DNA of 64,000 bases, taken from the NCBI RefSeq assembly GCF_000807775.2, contig NZ_CP047385.1, forward strand, positions 1,674,001 to 1,738,000, given 5' to 3'. The notes beneath the pieces are model-generated. The model was not told the origin of the DNA. It saw only the letters and a list, made by a program, of their open reading frames with translations, and ran no database searches. Source of the DNA: Pandoraea fibrosis (GTDB lineage Bacteria > Pseudomonadota > Gammaproteobacteria > Burkholderiales > Burkholderiaceae). Positions 54,504-63,643 of this stretch are shown here, piece by piece. Every line of letters starts with the position of its first letter. Within the stretch, counting starts at the first letter, position 1. The translations under genes and the position numbers were made by a program.

Positions 54504-54691
54504 GGCGCCGCGACAGCGGTGCAGTCCTAGCGCCGGGACAGACCATTCCGATAGTGCGCGAACGCCCGTCGCCCCGACTGGGGCAACCGCTATAATTGCG
54601 CATCGCCCGCCGGACTTATTCCGGTGGCTTCGAGAGACGACAAGCGACGCCGCCGGCGATAGACCGGCGCGTTGGCTTCACAGGACAGCTC

Positions 54692-55354
54692 ATGGATACC
54701 TCCGACGCCCGCAATCGCATCTTTGCCCGTATTCGTAACGCACAGCATCGTCCCGATGTGGCGCGTGCGAATGAGCAGGCGGCGGCTGAGGACTATCTGG
54801 CGCGGCATCCGCAAGGGCCGCGTCCGGCAATGTCCGCCGATCTCATTGCGACGTTCATCGGCAAGGCCGAAGCGCTCTCGAGCACGATCGCGCGCGTGCC
54901 GGACATGCGCGATGTACCGGCGGCTGCCGCGACCTATTTGCAGGCTAACGGCCTCACCATGCAGGCGGTGGCTTGGCCGACGTTACGCGAGCTTGACTGG
55001 ACTCGGGCCGGCTGCGACGTGGCCTTTCGCAAGCCGCACGGCGACGATATGGTGGGCATTACCGGCTGCTTCTGTGCCATTGCAGAGACCGGCGCGCTGA
55101 TGATGATGTCCGGGCCGGAGACTTTCGCTTCGGCGACATTGTTGCCCGAGACGCATATCGCCATCGTGCCGGCTTCACGTATCGTCGCTGGCCATGAAGA
55201 TGGCTTCGCCCTCATGCGTAGCGAGCGCGGCCAACTCTCTCGCGCGACCAATTTCATTGCCGGACCCTCGCGTACCGCCGATATCGAACAAACGCTGGTG
55301 CTGGGCGCGCATGGCCCCTACCGCGTTCACCTCATCATCGTCGACGGCGCCTGA
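54692..55354 (+). CDS. LutC/YkgG-like LUD-domain protein
   Basis: Encodes 220 residues from the ATG with AGGAC upstream. The LUD domain (about 60-215) has GCDVAFRKPHGDDMVGITGCFCAIAETGALMM, the usual signature. In lactate utilisation LutC works with LutA and LutB; neither is next to it here, as pncB is upstream and a Na+/H+ antiporter downstream. Function alone is uncertain. A GTCGCCG/CGGCGAC hairpin (55365-55381) follows the stop. A TATAAT at 54591-54596 lies 96 bp before the ATG but no good -35 is seen. Confidence 0.85.
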   Translation: MDTSDARNRIFARIRNAQHRPDVARANEQAAAEDYLARHPQGPRPAMSADLIATFIGKAEALSSTIARVPDMRDVPAAAATYLQANGLTMQAVAWPTLRELDWTRAGCDVAFRKPHGDDMVGITGCFCAIAETGALMMMSGPETFASATLLPETHIAIVPASRIVAGHEDGFALMRSERGQLSRATNFIAGPSRTADIEQTLVLGAHGPYRVHLIIVDGA

Positions 55355-55598
55355 TGCGGGCGTAGTCGCCGCAGCGGCGACGTCGGGCCCGACACCGAAT
55401 GCCTTCACCCATCCGCGCGTGTGTCAATTCGCGGTGGGGAGCCGTCTTTCGAAAAACGACCGACAGCTTTGGGATTCGATAGGGCGGTGGTACGCAATTT
55501 TTGTATGGGAAATCTCCCAAGCTGGCGTCATTCCGGGCACTCGGCGGCCCACGGCGACTCGTAAGGAGTTGACCATCAATCAACAGGAACCATAAACA

Positions 55599-57017
55599 AT
55601 GCTTAAGGGGATTTGGGGAGCCTTGGTTGCGGCGGGGCTGGCATTGGCGAGTCCTGCGGCGTTTGCTGCCGGACCGGACGGCGCACAACTCATCGCCTGG
55701 TGGGGCTTGCCATTCGCAGGGCTGTTGCTCTCGATCGCGCTCGGGCCGTTGCTCGCGCCGGCGTTCTGGCATCACCACTTCGGCAAGATCGCGGCATTCT
55801 GGGGCGCAGCGTTTCTGGTGCCCTTCGCGCTCGTGTTCGGCGTGGGGGCGGCCTGGTATGGCGCGGTGCATGCCGTTGTCGCGGAATATATTCCTTTCGT
55901 CGTGTTGCTCACGGCGTTGTTCACGACGGCCGGCGGCATTTGCGTTCACGGCAATCTGCGAGGTGGACCGTGGCTCAATACGGGCCTGCTGCTGCTGGGC
56001 ACGGTGCTGGCGAGCATCATGGGAACGACGGGCGCGGCCATGCTGCTGATTCGTCCGCTCATTCGCGCGAACGACAACCGCAAGCACAATGTGCACATCG
56101 TGGTGTTCTTCATCTTCCTAGTCGCGAATGCCGGCGGCTCGCTCACGCCGTTGGGCGATCCGCCGCTCTTCCTCGGTTTCCTGCAAGGAGTGGACTTCTT
56201 CTGGACGACGGCCCACATCTGGCCTGAGACGCTGTTCATCTGTGGCGTGCTGCTGGTGCTGTTCTTCCTGATCGACAGCTATTACTTCCGCCAGAAGGGC
56301 GAGCGTCAGATCGAAGAACTGGATCCGACGCCGCACGCTGCGCCGTTGCGACTCGAAGGAAAGCGCAATTTCGTACTGCTCGCAGCGGCCGTGGGCCTTG
56401 TGCTGATGAGCGGCGTCTGGAAGCCGGGCGTCACGTTCGACGTTTTCGGAACGCCAGTCGAACTGCAAAACATCGCGCGCGACGTCGGACTGATCGTGGT
56501 GACATTGATGTCGCTGGCGATTACGCCGCGCACGGCACGCGAGGGCAACGACTTCAACTGGGAGCCGATGAAGGAAGTGGCCAAGTTGTTCGCCGGCATC
56601 TTCCTGACGATCATTCCGGTAGTGGCCATCCTGCGCTCGGGCGAAGCTGGCGCACTCGGCTGGGTGATCCGTCTGGTGACCGGGCCGGGCGGCGTGCCGG
56701 ACGACGTCATGTATTTCTGGGCGACGGGGCTGCTCTCGTCATTCCTCGACAATGCGCCGACGTATCTGGTGTTCTTCAACACGGCAGGCGGCGATGCGGC
56801 AACGCTGATGACCGCGGGGGCAACCACGCTGGCAGCGATTTCGGCAGGGGCGGTATTCATGGGCGCGAACACCTATATCGGTAATGCGCCGAACTTCATG
56901 GTGAAGGCCATCGCAGAGCAGCGCGGCGTTCGCATGCCGAGCTTCTTTGGCTATATGCTGTGGTCGGGCGCGATTCTGCTGCCGCTGTTCGTTGTGACGA
57001 CCCTGATATTCTTCTGA
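55599..57017 (+). CDS. NhaD-type sodium/proton antiporter
   Basis: Encodes 472 residues with about 12 hydrophobic segments and a signal-like first helix. The central TPLGDPPLFLGFLQGVDFFW and the later SSFLDNAPTYLVFF are characteristic of NhaD/UIT-type antiporters in the ion-transporter superfamily. It likely exchanges Na+ or Li+ for H+. A D-glycerate-dehydrogenase-like gene starts 41 bp downstream, perhaps in the same transcript. Confidence 0.88.
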   Translation: MLKGIWGALVAAGLALASPAAFAAGPDGAQLIAWWGLPFAGLLLSIALGPLLAPAFWHHHFGKIAAFWGAAFLVPFALVFGVGAAWYGAVHAVVAEYIPFVVLLTALFTTAGGICVHGNLRGGPWLNTGLLLLGTVLASIMGTTGAAMLLIRPLIRANDNRKHNVHIVVFFIFLVANAGGSLTPLGDPPLFLGFLQGVDFFWTTAHIWPETLFICGVLLVLFFLIDSYYFRQKGERQIEELDPTPHAAPLRLEGKRNFVLLAAAVGLVLMSGVWKPGVTFDVFGTPVELQNIARDVGLIVVTLMSLAITPRTAREGNDFNWEPMKEVAKLFAGIFLTIIPVVAILRSGEAGALGWVIRLVTGPGGVPDDVMYFWATGLLSSFLDNAPTYLVFFNTAGGDAATLMTAGATTLAAISAGAVFMGANTYIGNAPNFMVKAIAEQRGVRMPSFFGYMLWSGAILLPLFVVTTLIFF

Positions 57018-57058
57018 GCCGCGATATTGCCAAGCGGCCAACCTTTGCGAGACCACTG

Positions 57059-58048
57059 GTGAAACCGAAGATCCTGGTAGCCCGAGCCATTTTCCCGGAC
57101 GTGATCGAGCGTCTGGCGCAGTATTTCGATGTGGAGCGCAACGACGCCGACACGGTGTATTCGAGTGACGAATTGCGCGCCCGTCTGGCCGACAAGGCCG
57201 GGGCGATCACAACGGCGAGTGAGCGCATCGATGCGTCGGTGCTTGCCGGTGCACCGCATCTGCGGGTGGTGGCGAACATGGCCGTGGGCTACAACAACTT
57301 CGATATCGAAGCGATGACCGCCGCAGGCGTCATGGCAACGAACACCCCCGACGTCCTCAACGAGACAACGGCCGACTTTGGCTGGGCCTTGTTGATGGCG
57401 ACGGCGCGTCGCGTGACCGAGTCGGAGCGCTGGTTGCGGGAGGGGCATTGGGATAAATGGGCCTACGATATGTTCCTCGGGGCCGACGTGCATGGCAGCA
57501 CGCTGGGCATCATCGGCATGGGGCGAATCGGACAGGCGATTGCACGCCGGGCGATGGGTTTCAACATGCGTGTCGTGTATCACAACCGTTCGCGTCTCGA
57601 CGATGCGACGGAAGGGGCCTGCAAGGCGAGCTATGTGGACAAGGACACGCTGTTGCGCACGGCGGATCACATCATTCTGGTATTGCCGTACTCGACGGCA
57701 ACCCATCACACGATCGGCGCCGCGGAGCTGGCCGTCATGAAGCCGACGGCCACGCTGGTCAATCTGGCGCGTGGCGGCATTGTCGACGACGCCGCCCTTG
57801 CTGCTGCCCTGACGAAGGGGCAGATCGCAGCGGCGGGTCTCGACGTCTTCGAGGGAGAGCCGAAAGTGCATCCCGATTTGCTGAAGGTGTCGAATATCGT
57901 GCTGACGCCGCATATCGCCAGTGCCTCGGCGGCAACGCGTCGTGGCATGGCGAGTCTGGCGGCCGACAATCTGATCGCCGCACTGGGGTTCGGGGCGGCC
58001 GCCGGCAAGCCGCCGTGCCTGCTGAATTCTGCGGCACGCAAGGCGTAA
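57059..58048 (+). CDS. D-2-hydroxyacid dehydrogenase (glyoxylate/hydroxypyruvate reductase-like)
   Basis: Encodes 329 residues from a GTG that fits the family start (VKPKILVARAIFP). The NAD-binding motif is GIIGMGRIGQAIARR. Catalytic residues are Arg in NLARGGIVDD, Glu in DVFEGEP and His in LTPHIASAS. It reduces glyoxylate or hydroxypyruvate, or oxidises D-glycerate. In the same window as glcDEF, it fits C2/C3 acid metabolism, though it is not in that operon. Confidence 0.92.
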   Translation: MKPKILVARAIFPDVIERLAQYFDVERNDADTVYSSDELRARLADKAGAITTASERIDASVLAGAPHLRVVANMAVGYNNFDIEAMTAAGVMATNTPDVLNETTADFGWALLMATARRVTESERWLREGHWDKWAYDMFLGADVHGSTLGIIGMGRIGQAIARRAMGFNMRVVYHNRSRLDDATEGACKASYVDKDTLLRTADHIILVLPYSTATHHTIGAAELAVMKPTATLVNLARGGIVDDAALAAALTKGQIAAAGLDVFEGEPKVHPDLLKVSNIVLTPHIASASAATRRGMASLAADNLIAALGFGAAAGKPPCLLNSAARKA

Positions 58049-58181
58049 TCGCGAGCCATGGCGAGTCTCGGCCAGTCATGACTCGCGCGGCCATGCCAGC
58101 CTTGATGACGATGATGGCCGCTGCTGTACAAGGTTAGTTCAGGAAGCAAGACAGGAAGGCGTCTACGGGAGTCGCAACGCG

Positions 58182-59645
58182 ATGGTGGAGATGGTGTTGA
58201 TAGCGCTCGCAGCGCTGAATCTGTTGGTGATGATCGCGATTGCGGTGAAGGTTTGGCAACGCAACGGCGATACGTCACTGCGCGAGACACTCACCGGCTC
58301 GCTCACGCATGTGCGAGACGACCTGCTGCAGGCTGCCGATCGCAGCGAGCGCGGACTGCGTCAGGAGTTCGCCGAGATCGCGCGTGCCGGACGTGGCGAA
58401 CAGAGCGCACAAATGGCCCAGTTCCAGCAGACGTTGGCAGCGCAAATGACCAGTGTGGCCACGGTGCAGAACAACCAGATCGACGGTTTCGCGCAACAAC
58501 TGGCCAAGCTCACCGAGTCGAATGCCGCACAGCTCGAGGCGGTGCGGCAGAGTCTGGTGCTCAACGGGCAACAGATGCGCGAAGAGCAGACGTCGGCGTT
58601 GCGTCGCTTCGGCGAGGCCCAGCACCAACAACTCACGCAACTCGCCGAAGGCAACGAACGGCGGCTGGTGGAAGTGCGTGCCACGCTCGAACAAAAGCTC
58701 AAGGACATCGAGGTCAACAACGCGGCCAAGCTCGAAGAGATGCGTCGTACCGTTGACGAGAAGTTGCATGCCACGCTCGAGCAGCGGCTTGGCGAATCGT
58801 TCAAGCTGGTCTCGGACCGTCTGGAGCAGGTACATCGTGGTCTGGGCGAGATGCAGACACTCGCCGCCGGGGTGGGCGATCTGAAGCGCGTGCTGACCAA
58901 CGTGAAGACACGAGGCATCTGGGGGGAAGTCCAGTTGCAGGCGTTGCTCGAACAATTGCTCACGCCCGACCAGTTTGCCAAGAACGTTGCGACGAAACCG
59001 GGGAGCGCCGAGCGAGTGGAATTCGCAATTGCGCTGCCGGGACAGGGCGGAGACAGCAACACGCCGGTCTGGCTGCCCATCGATGCGAAATTCCCGCGCG
59101 AAGACTACGAGCGTTTGCTCGACGCGCAGGAGCGCGCCGATCCGGTGGCCGTGGAAGAGGCGTCGAAAGCGCTGGAGACGCGTATCCGTCTGGAAGCGAA
59201 GACGATTGCCGACAAGTATCTCGCGCCACCGCACACGACCGACTTTGCCCTGTTGTTCCTGCCGACGGAAGGGCTTTATGCCGAAGTGCTGCGGCGTCCG
59301 GGACTCTCGGACATGTTGCAACGCGAATATCGCGTGACGGTGGCTGGTCCGACAACGTTGACCGCACTGCTCAACAGTTTGCAGATGGGCTTCCGCACGC
59401 TTGCCATCGAACGCCGTTCCAGCGAAGTCTGGCAGGTGCTCGGTGCCGTCAAGACGGAGTTCTCCAAGTTCGGCGACGTGCTCGCGAAGACCAAGGCGCA
59501 ACTGGAGACCGTGACGCGCTCCATCGACAAGGCCGAGGTGCGCACGCGCGCCATGGCGCGCCAGCTCAAAGCGGTAGAAGCCCTGCCCGGTGAGCAGGCC
59601 GTCGAATTGCTGGGCGTGGAGTTGGACACCGACGACGAGGCCTGA
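58182..59645 (+). CDS. rmuC: DNA recombination protein RmuC
   Basis: Encodes 487 residues. An N-terminal membrane helix (about 3-22) is followed by a long coiled coil (about 35-230) and a PD-(D/E)XK-type RmuC domain (about 230-450), with LKRVLTNVKTRGIWGEVQLQALLEQLLTPDQF and PIDAKFPREDYERLLDAQ. RmuC limits inversion-type rearrangements in E. coli; its exact activity is unsettled. Confidence 0.93.
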   Translation: MVEMVLIALAALNLLVMIAIAVKVWQRNGDTSLRETLTGSLTHVRDDLLQAADRSERGLRQEFAEIARAGRGEQSAQMAQFQQTLAAQMTSVATVQNNQIDGFAQQLAKLTESNAAQLEAVRQSLVLNGQQMREEQTSALRRFGEAQHQQLTQLAEGNERRLVEVRATLEQKLKDIEVNNAAKLEEMRRTVDEKLHATLEQRLGESFKLVSDRLEQVHRGLGEMQTLAAGVGDLKRVLTNVKTRGIWGEVQLQALLEQLLTPDQFAKNVATKPGSAERVEFAIALPGQGGDSNTPVWLPIDAKFPREDYERLLDAQERADPVAVEEASKALETRIRLEAKTIADKYLAPPHTTDFALLFLPTEGLYAEVLRRPGLSDMLQREYRVTVAGPTTLTALLNSLQMGFRTLAIERRSSEVWQVLGAVKTEFSKFGDVLAKTKAQLETVTRSIDKAEVRTRAMARQLKAVEALPGEQAVELLGVELDTDDEA

Positions 59646-59691
59646 TCGCTCAGGCGCTCACGCGCTCACGCTATCGAGGGCAGAGGCGTTG

Positions 59692-60174
59692 TCAGTCGCC
59701 CTTGGCGAACCGGCCGAGCGCCTCGCCCGCCATGCGCACCACGCGCCAATCGGGCAATACCGTCGCGCCCTGCGACGTGTAAAAGTCAATCGCCGGCTGA
59801 TTCCAGTCGAGCACTGTCCATTCGAAGCGCCCGCATTGTCGTTCTACGGCGATCCGGGCGAGCCGGCGTAGCAGCGCTTGCCCGACCCCTTTGCCTCGCA
59901 TCGACGGCTGGACGTAGACGTCTTCGAGATACAAGCCGCGCCGTCCGAGGAAGGTCGAGAAGTTGTGGAAGTAAAGGGCATAGCCGACGGGCTTGCCATC
60001 CCACTCGGCGATCAGACACTCGGCCGCCGGGGCATTCCCGAACAGCGCCTCGTGCACGCTCTGCGGCGTTGCCTCGAAGATATCCAGCAGCTTTTCGAAA
60101 ACCGCCAGTTCCTGCATCAGGCTGTGAATGGTGCCGACGTCCTCGGCGGTGGCTGGACGAATATGCAAAGACAT
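59692..60174 (-). CDS. GNAT N-acetyltransferase
   Basis: Encodes 160 residues. Acetyl-CoA-binding motif VQPSMRGKGVGQALLRRL, with YLEDVYV before it and WNQPAIDFYTSQGAT after it. It resembles diamine acetyltransferases, but substrate cannot be fixed from sequence. No operon partner. Confidence 0.9.
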   Translation of the reverse strand: MSLHIRPATAEDVGTIHSLMQELAVFEKLLDIFEATPQSVHEALFGNAPAAECLIAEWDGKPVGYALYFHNFSTFLGRRGLYLEDVYVQPSMRGKGVGQALLRRLARIAVERQCGRFEWTVLDWNQPAIDFYTSQGATVLPDWRVVRMAGEALGRFAKGD

Positions 60175-60246
60175 GGGGCTAGGGTGTGAGAGGCGGCGCT
60201 GCCGTCGGCAGGGTGCACCGAACGCTAGCCACCGCGGGTCAGAGGG

Positions 60247-60531
60247 TCAATATTCGTCTTCGGGCGCGTCGCTCAGGGCGACTTCGATGCCGCCAAATCG
60301 CTCGGCCACCCAGTTGTACGCGTGGCACGCGACCCAGAGCAGCACAAAGCCGACGATGGCATTGAGCACCAGCGCGGAAATGAACGCGAGCCCCGGCAGG
60401 TCGCCATAGCGGAGGAATGCCGCCAGGAAGGCGAGCAGCACCAGCGGAATACTAAAGGTGAGATAGACCAGCACCAGCGCTTTGGCCGTCTGGCCGGGAC
60501 TGATGTACGTGATCTGCTTTTTCGTTGTCAT
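60247..60531 (-). CDS. small two-helix membrane protein
   Basis: Encodes 94 residues from the ATG giving MTTKKQITYISPGQTAK; upstream ATGs are in frame. Two hydrophobic helices (about 17-41 and 47-72) with a short acidic C-terminus (ALSDAPEDEY). Resembles DUF3566-type membrane proteins, but this is a guess. Function unknown. Confidence 0.6.
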   Translation of the reverse strand: MTTKKQITYISPGQTAKALVLVYLTFSIPLVLLAFLAAFLRYGDLPGLAFISALVLNAIVGFVLLWVACHAYNWVAERFGGIEVALSDAPEDEY

Positions 60532-60646
60532 TGACGTGTGCTTTCGGTTTGTTGCCATCATCGTCGAAGCGCCGATGACGGCGATATCGTGCTGTTGCGT
60601 GGTTTCGTTGCTTCGTTTTTTGGGGACATCGGGAGCGGTGTTCGCG

Positions 60647-61930
60647 CTAAACCAGTCCGTCGAACACAATGACGTCGACCAGTTCGCCGGCCGCCACGTC
60701 ACCGCGCGCGGTGCCAAGCGTGACGAAGCAGTTGGCTTCGCTCATCGTGCGCAGAATGCCGGCGCTTTGGGCATCGGCGACCGTGACTTGCCAACGGCCC
60801 TGAGCATCGGCGGCAAGCACGCCGCGCAGGAATTCGGTGCGGCCGGGACGCTTGGCAATGGCCGTCGTCGTCGGCACGGGCAAGCTCGGTGTGGCTTGCG
60901 GCTCGGCGCCCATCAGCGCGAACAGCCCATCGCGTACCAGATGGTAGAACGACGCCATGACGGCGGCCGGATTGCCCGGCAGTCCGAACAGCAACGCGCG
61001 TTTACCGTCGCTCTCGAGTTCGCCGAACGCGAACGGGCGGCCCGGGCGCATCGCCATTTTCCAGAACACCACATTGCCCAGACGCGTCATCATCTCGCGC
61101 GTGAAATCGGCCTCGCCAACAGAGACGCCGCCTGACGTGATGACAGCGTCTGCCTCGCGGCAGGCAGTGCGCAACGTGTCTTCGATTGCCTGTGGGTCGT
61201 CGCGCACCACGCCCAGATCCAGCACCTCGACACCCAGCCGTTGCAGCATGCCGAAGAGCGTATAGCGGTTGCTGTCGTACAGATTGCCGGGGGCGAGCGG
61301 CTCGCCGACCGAACGGAGTTCGTCGCCGGTCGAGAAGAATGCCACGCGAATGCGGCGGCGCACAGGCACTTCGGCAATGCCCAGCGACGCGAGCAGACCG
61401 AGGGCTGCGGGGCGCAGGCGCTTGCCGGCATGCAGCGCGGCGTGTCCCGTCGCCAGATCTTCGCCCACATGGCGCACGTGGCGGCCTGCGGTGACGGCGT
61501 TGGCCGCAAAGGAAATGACTTCCGTGTTGCCCTCGCGCCGTACCTGTTCCTGTGGAATGACGGTATCGCATCCGGCAGGCAGCAATGCGCCGGTCATGAT
61601 GCGCACGCACTCGCCCGGCGCCGCGACACCATCAAACGGATGGCCGGCAAACGAGTGGCCTGCCACGCGCAAACGGATCTCGCCGTCGGTCGCAAGCGCG
61701 CTGCCGGCGAAGGCATAGCCGTCCATCGCAGCGTTTTCGAAAGCGGGCACGTCGAGCGGAGAGATCACATCGCGGCCGAGTACGCGGCCCAGCGCACTGC
61801 GCACGGCCACCTGCTCGATGGCGGATACCGGACAGGCGGTGCGCACAATGACCGCACGCGCCAATTCGACTGTCATGTCGTTGGGGTCGTAGTCCGGCAA
61901 GCCGGCCAGGGCTTCGTCTAGTGTTGTCAT
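60647..61930 (-). CDS. moeA: molybdopterin molybdotransferase
   Basis: Encodes 427 residues from the ATG at 61930; an ATG at 61954 adds eight. MoeA features: FENAAMDGYAF, PAGCDTVIPQEQ, the MPT-binding-fold segment TSGGVSVGEADF and GLPGNPAAVMASFYHLV. It inserts molybdate into adenylated molybdopterin. Downstream of mobA on the same strand. Confidence 0.95.
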   Translation of the reverse strand: MTTLDEALAGLPDYDPNDMTVELARAVIVRTACPVSAIEQVAVRSALGRVLGRDVISPLDVPAFENAAMDGYAFAGSALATDGEIRLRVAGHSFAGHPFDGVAAPGECVRIMTGALLPAGCDTVIPQEQVRREGNTEVISFAANAVTAGRHVRHVGEDLATGHAALHAGKRLRPAALGLLASLGIAEVPVRRRIRVAFFSTGDELRSVGEPLAPGNLYDSNRYTLFGMLQRLGVEVLDLGVVRDDPQAIEDTLRTACREADAVITSGGVSVGEADFTREMMTRLGNVVFWKMAMRPGRPFAFGELESDGKRALLFGLPGNPAAVMASFYHLVRDGLFALMGAEPQATPSLPVPTTTAIAKRPGRTEFLRGVLAADAQGRWQVTVADAQSAGILRTMSEANCFVTLGTARGDVAAGELVDVIVFDGLV

Positions 61931-62028
61931 GGGTATGGCGTCGTCATCCGGCACATATCCGGTACATATCCGGCATGAATCCCGTTAAAGCGGTGGCGAC
62001 GGATCTGGCCGCGTCGATGCCCGGACTT

Positions 62029-62652
62029 TCAGGGGGCGCGCGGCGTATCGGGATGGAGGTCGTCCAGCGTGTTGACATTGTAAAACGGACGCTCGTCGCC
62101 GAAGTGAACTTGTACGGCCTTGTGGCGTGCCAGCCACGTTCGCACGCGGTGCTCGCCGCACGCCAGCGTCGCGGTCAGATCGTCTGCCAGCGAGCGATGC
62201 AAAAGGGCGAAGACCGGATGCGGGCCACCGGTGGTGGCGGCATAGGCGGCCAATGACGGCGGGGCGCCCGTATCGGCGAGCGAAGCGCCGATCGCCGCGG
62301 TGAGTCGTTCGCCGAGGTCCTCTGGAAGGTATGGGGCGTCGCACGGTGCGGTGAGGACATAATCCGTACATGCCGCGCGCAATCCGGCGAGCATGCCGGC
62401 GAGCGGTCCCGCAAAGTCCTGCGTCTCATCGCTCACGACCGCCGCGCCGAACGCCGCATAGGCATCGCGGTTCCGATTGGCGCTGATGAGTAGCGTACCG
62501 ACCTGTGGACGTAATCGGTCGGCGACATGTGCAGCCAATGGCCGGCCGGCGAACATCTGCAAGCCCTTGTCGCGTCCGCCCATGCGTTGCCCACGCCCGC
62601 CTGCAAGGATCAGACCGGTGATCGCGTGGCGGGGAATCGGAGCGGCAGTCAT
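62029..62652 (-). CDS. mobA: molybdenum cofactor guanylyltransferase
   Basis: Encodes 207 residues. The GTP-binding signature LILAGGRGQRMGGRDKGL opens the protein; APCDAPYLP is the next motif and FYNVNTLDDL closes it. It joins GMP to the Mo-cofactor to form MGD for enzymes such as formate dehydrogenase or nitrate reductase. Between an unknown exported-protein gene and moeA. Confidence 0.95.
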   Translation of the reverse strand: MTAAPIPRHAITGLILAGGRGQRMGGRDKGLQMFAGRPLAAHVADRLRPQVGTLLISANRNRDAYAAFGAAVVSDETQDFAGPLAGMLAGLRAACTDYVLTAPCDAPYLPEDLGERLTAAIGASLADTGAPPSLAAYAATTGGPHPVFALLHRSLADDLTATLACGEHRVRTWLARHKAVQVHFGDERPFYNVNTLDDLHPDTPRAP

Positions 62653-62691
62653 GGGCGTGAATTCCTGCGCGGTGGGAACGTGTGGATGTTG

Positions 62692-63576
62692 CTAGGAGCG
62701 ATTCAAACCGATGACGCGGCCATTGGCATCGAACCAGACCGCACCGTCGCCGAGCATGACGCCCTGATCGCGGGCGAACATCAACCGGGGGACGGCGGCG
62801 CCGATGGTGCGAACGTAGCCGTCGGTGAAGATCTCGTTGTAGCGCGCGAGCAACGACTTCGGGTTCCGAAGGATCAGCGTTTTGCCACGCAGCGACACAT
62901 GCAACGGATAACGGATGGATTGTGCGACGACGTCGCGGCGATCGTCGAGCACACCTTTTCGGAACTGCGTGGCGGCACGGTTGACGGTTTCATCGTCGTT
63001 CACGCCGGCCACCCCGTAGAGATGATCGATCTTGCCGTTCTGGATGCTCGTCAGCGCCAGTTCGAACGGTACCGAACGGCCATTGCGCAGATCCTTCCAT
63101 TGACCGGAAATGACCTCGCAGGTGGACGACGCGCCGCGCTGGCGATTGACGTCCTCGTTGGAGGAAAACTCGCCTTCGAAGGTGGCGCGAGGCATGCCGC
63201 CGGCGTCAAACTCAGTCAGGTGCAAGCGAGACTTGGCTTCCAGCTTTCCTGTGAGATACGTATCGCTTTGCGATGACGCGTTGGCATAGCGACCTTCGAG
63301 CTTGCCGCCGGATGTGGGGCGCAACACCAGCCGCAGCGGATTGCGCTCGCCAAGCTGGCCGCTATAGGTCATCAAATGGTTCGCAATGTCGCGAGCCGAC
63401 GGATCGCAATCCGCATGCGCCATCGACGGCGCAAGGGCGCTCAGCAACAGCGTCAGGGCGCTCAGGCCTACGGCGATCGGACGCCGCAGCTGGAAACGCA
63501 CGCCGAGCCGCGAGGTACGTTGGGGAGCCGGCAGAGAGTCTCGGACGCGGTGAGCGTCCGGGGCAACAGGGATCAT
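62692..63576 (-). CDS. exported protein of unknown function in moco cluster
   Basis: Encodes 294 residues from an ATG followed by a 28-residue polar stretch and then a signal-like core (PIAVGLSALTLLLSALAPSMAHA). The mature part has two Cys (DCDPSARD and STCEVISG) that could pair, and is rich in beta-type sequence such as LRLVLRPTSGGKLEGRYANA. No domain is recognised. It lies between moaA and mobA in the same orientation with short gaps. Confidence 0.65.
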   Translation of the reverse strand: MIPVAPDAHRVRDSLPAPQRTSRLGVRFQLRRPIAVGLSALTLLLSALAPSMAHADCDPSARDIANHLMTYSGQLGERNPLRLVLRPTSGGKLEGRYANASSQSDTYLTGKLEAKSRLHLTEFDAGGMPRATFEGEFSSNEDVNRQRGASSTCEVISGQWKDLRNGRSVPFELALTSIQNGKIDHLYGVAGVNDDETVNRAATQFRKGVLDDRRDVVAQSIRYPLHVSLRGKTLILRNPKSLLARYNEIFTDGYVRTIGAAVPRLMFARDQGVMLGDGAVWFDANGRVIGLNRS

Positions 63577-63643
63577 GAGTCGAGATGGAATTCGATAGTT
63601 CGAAAGCGTGCGGACGAACGAACGGGCACAACGCCCGGGACGT

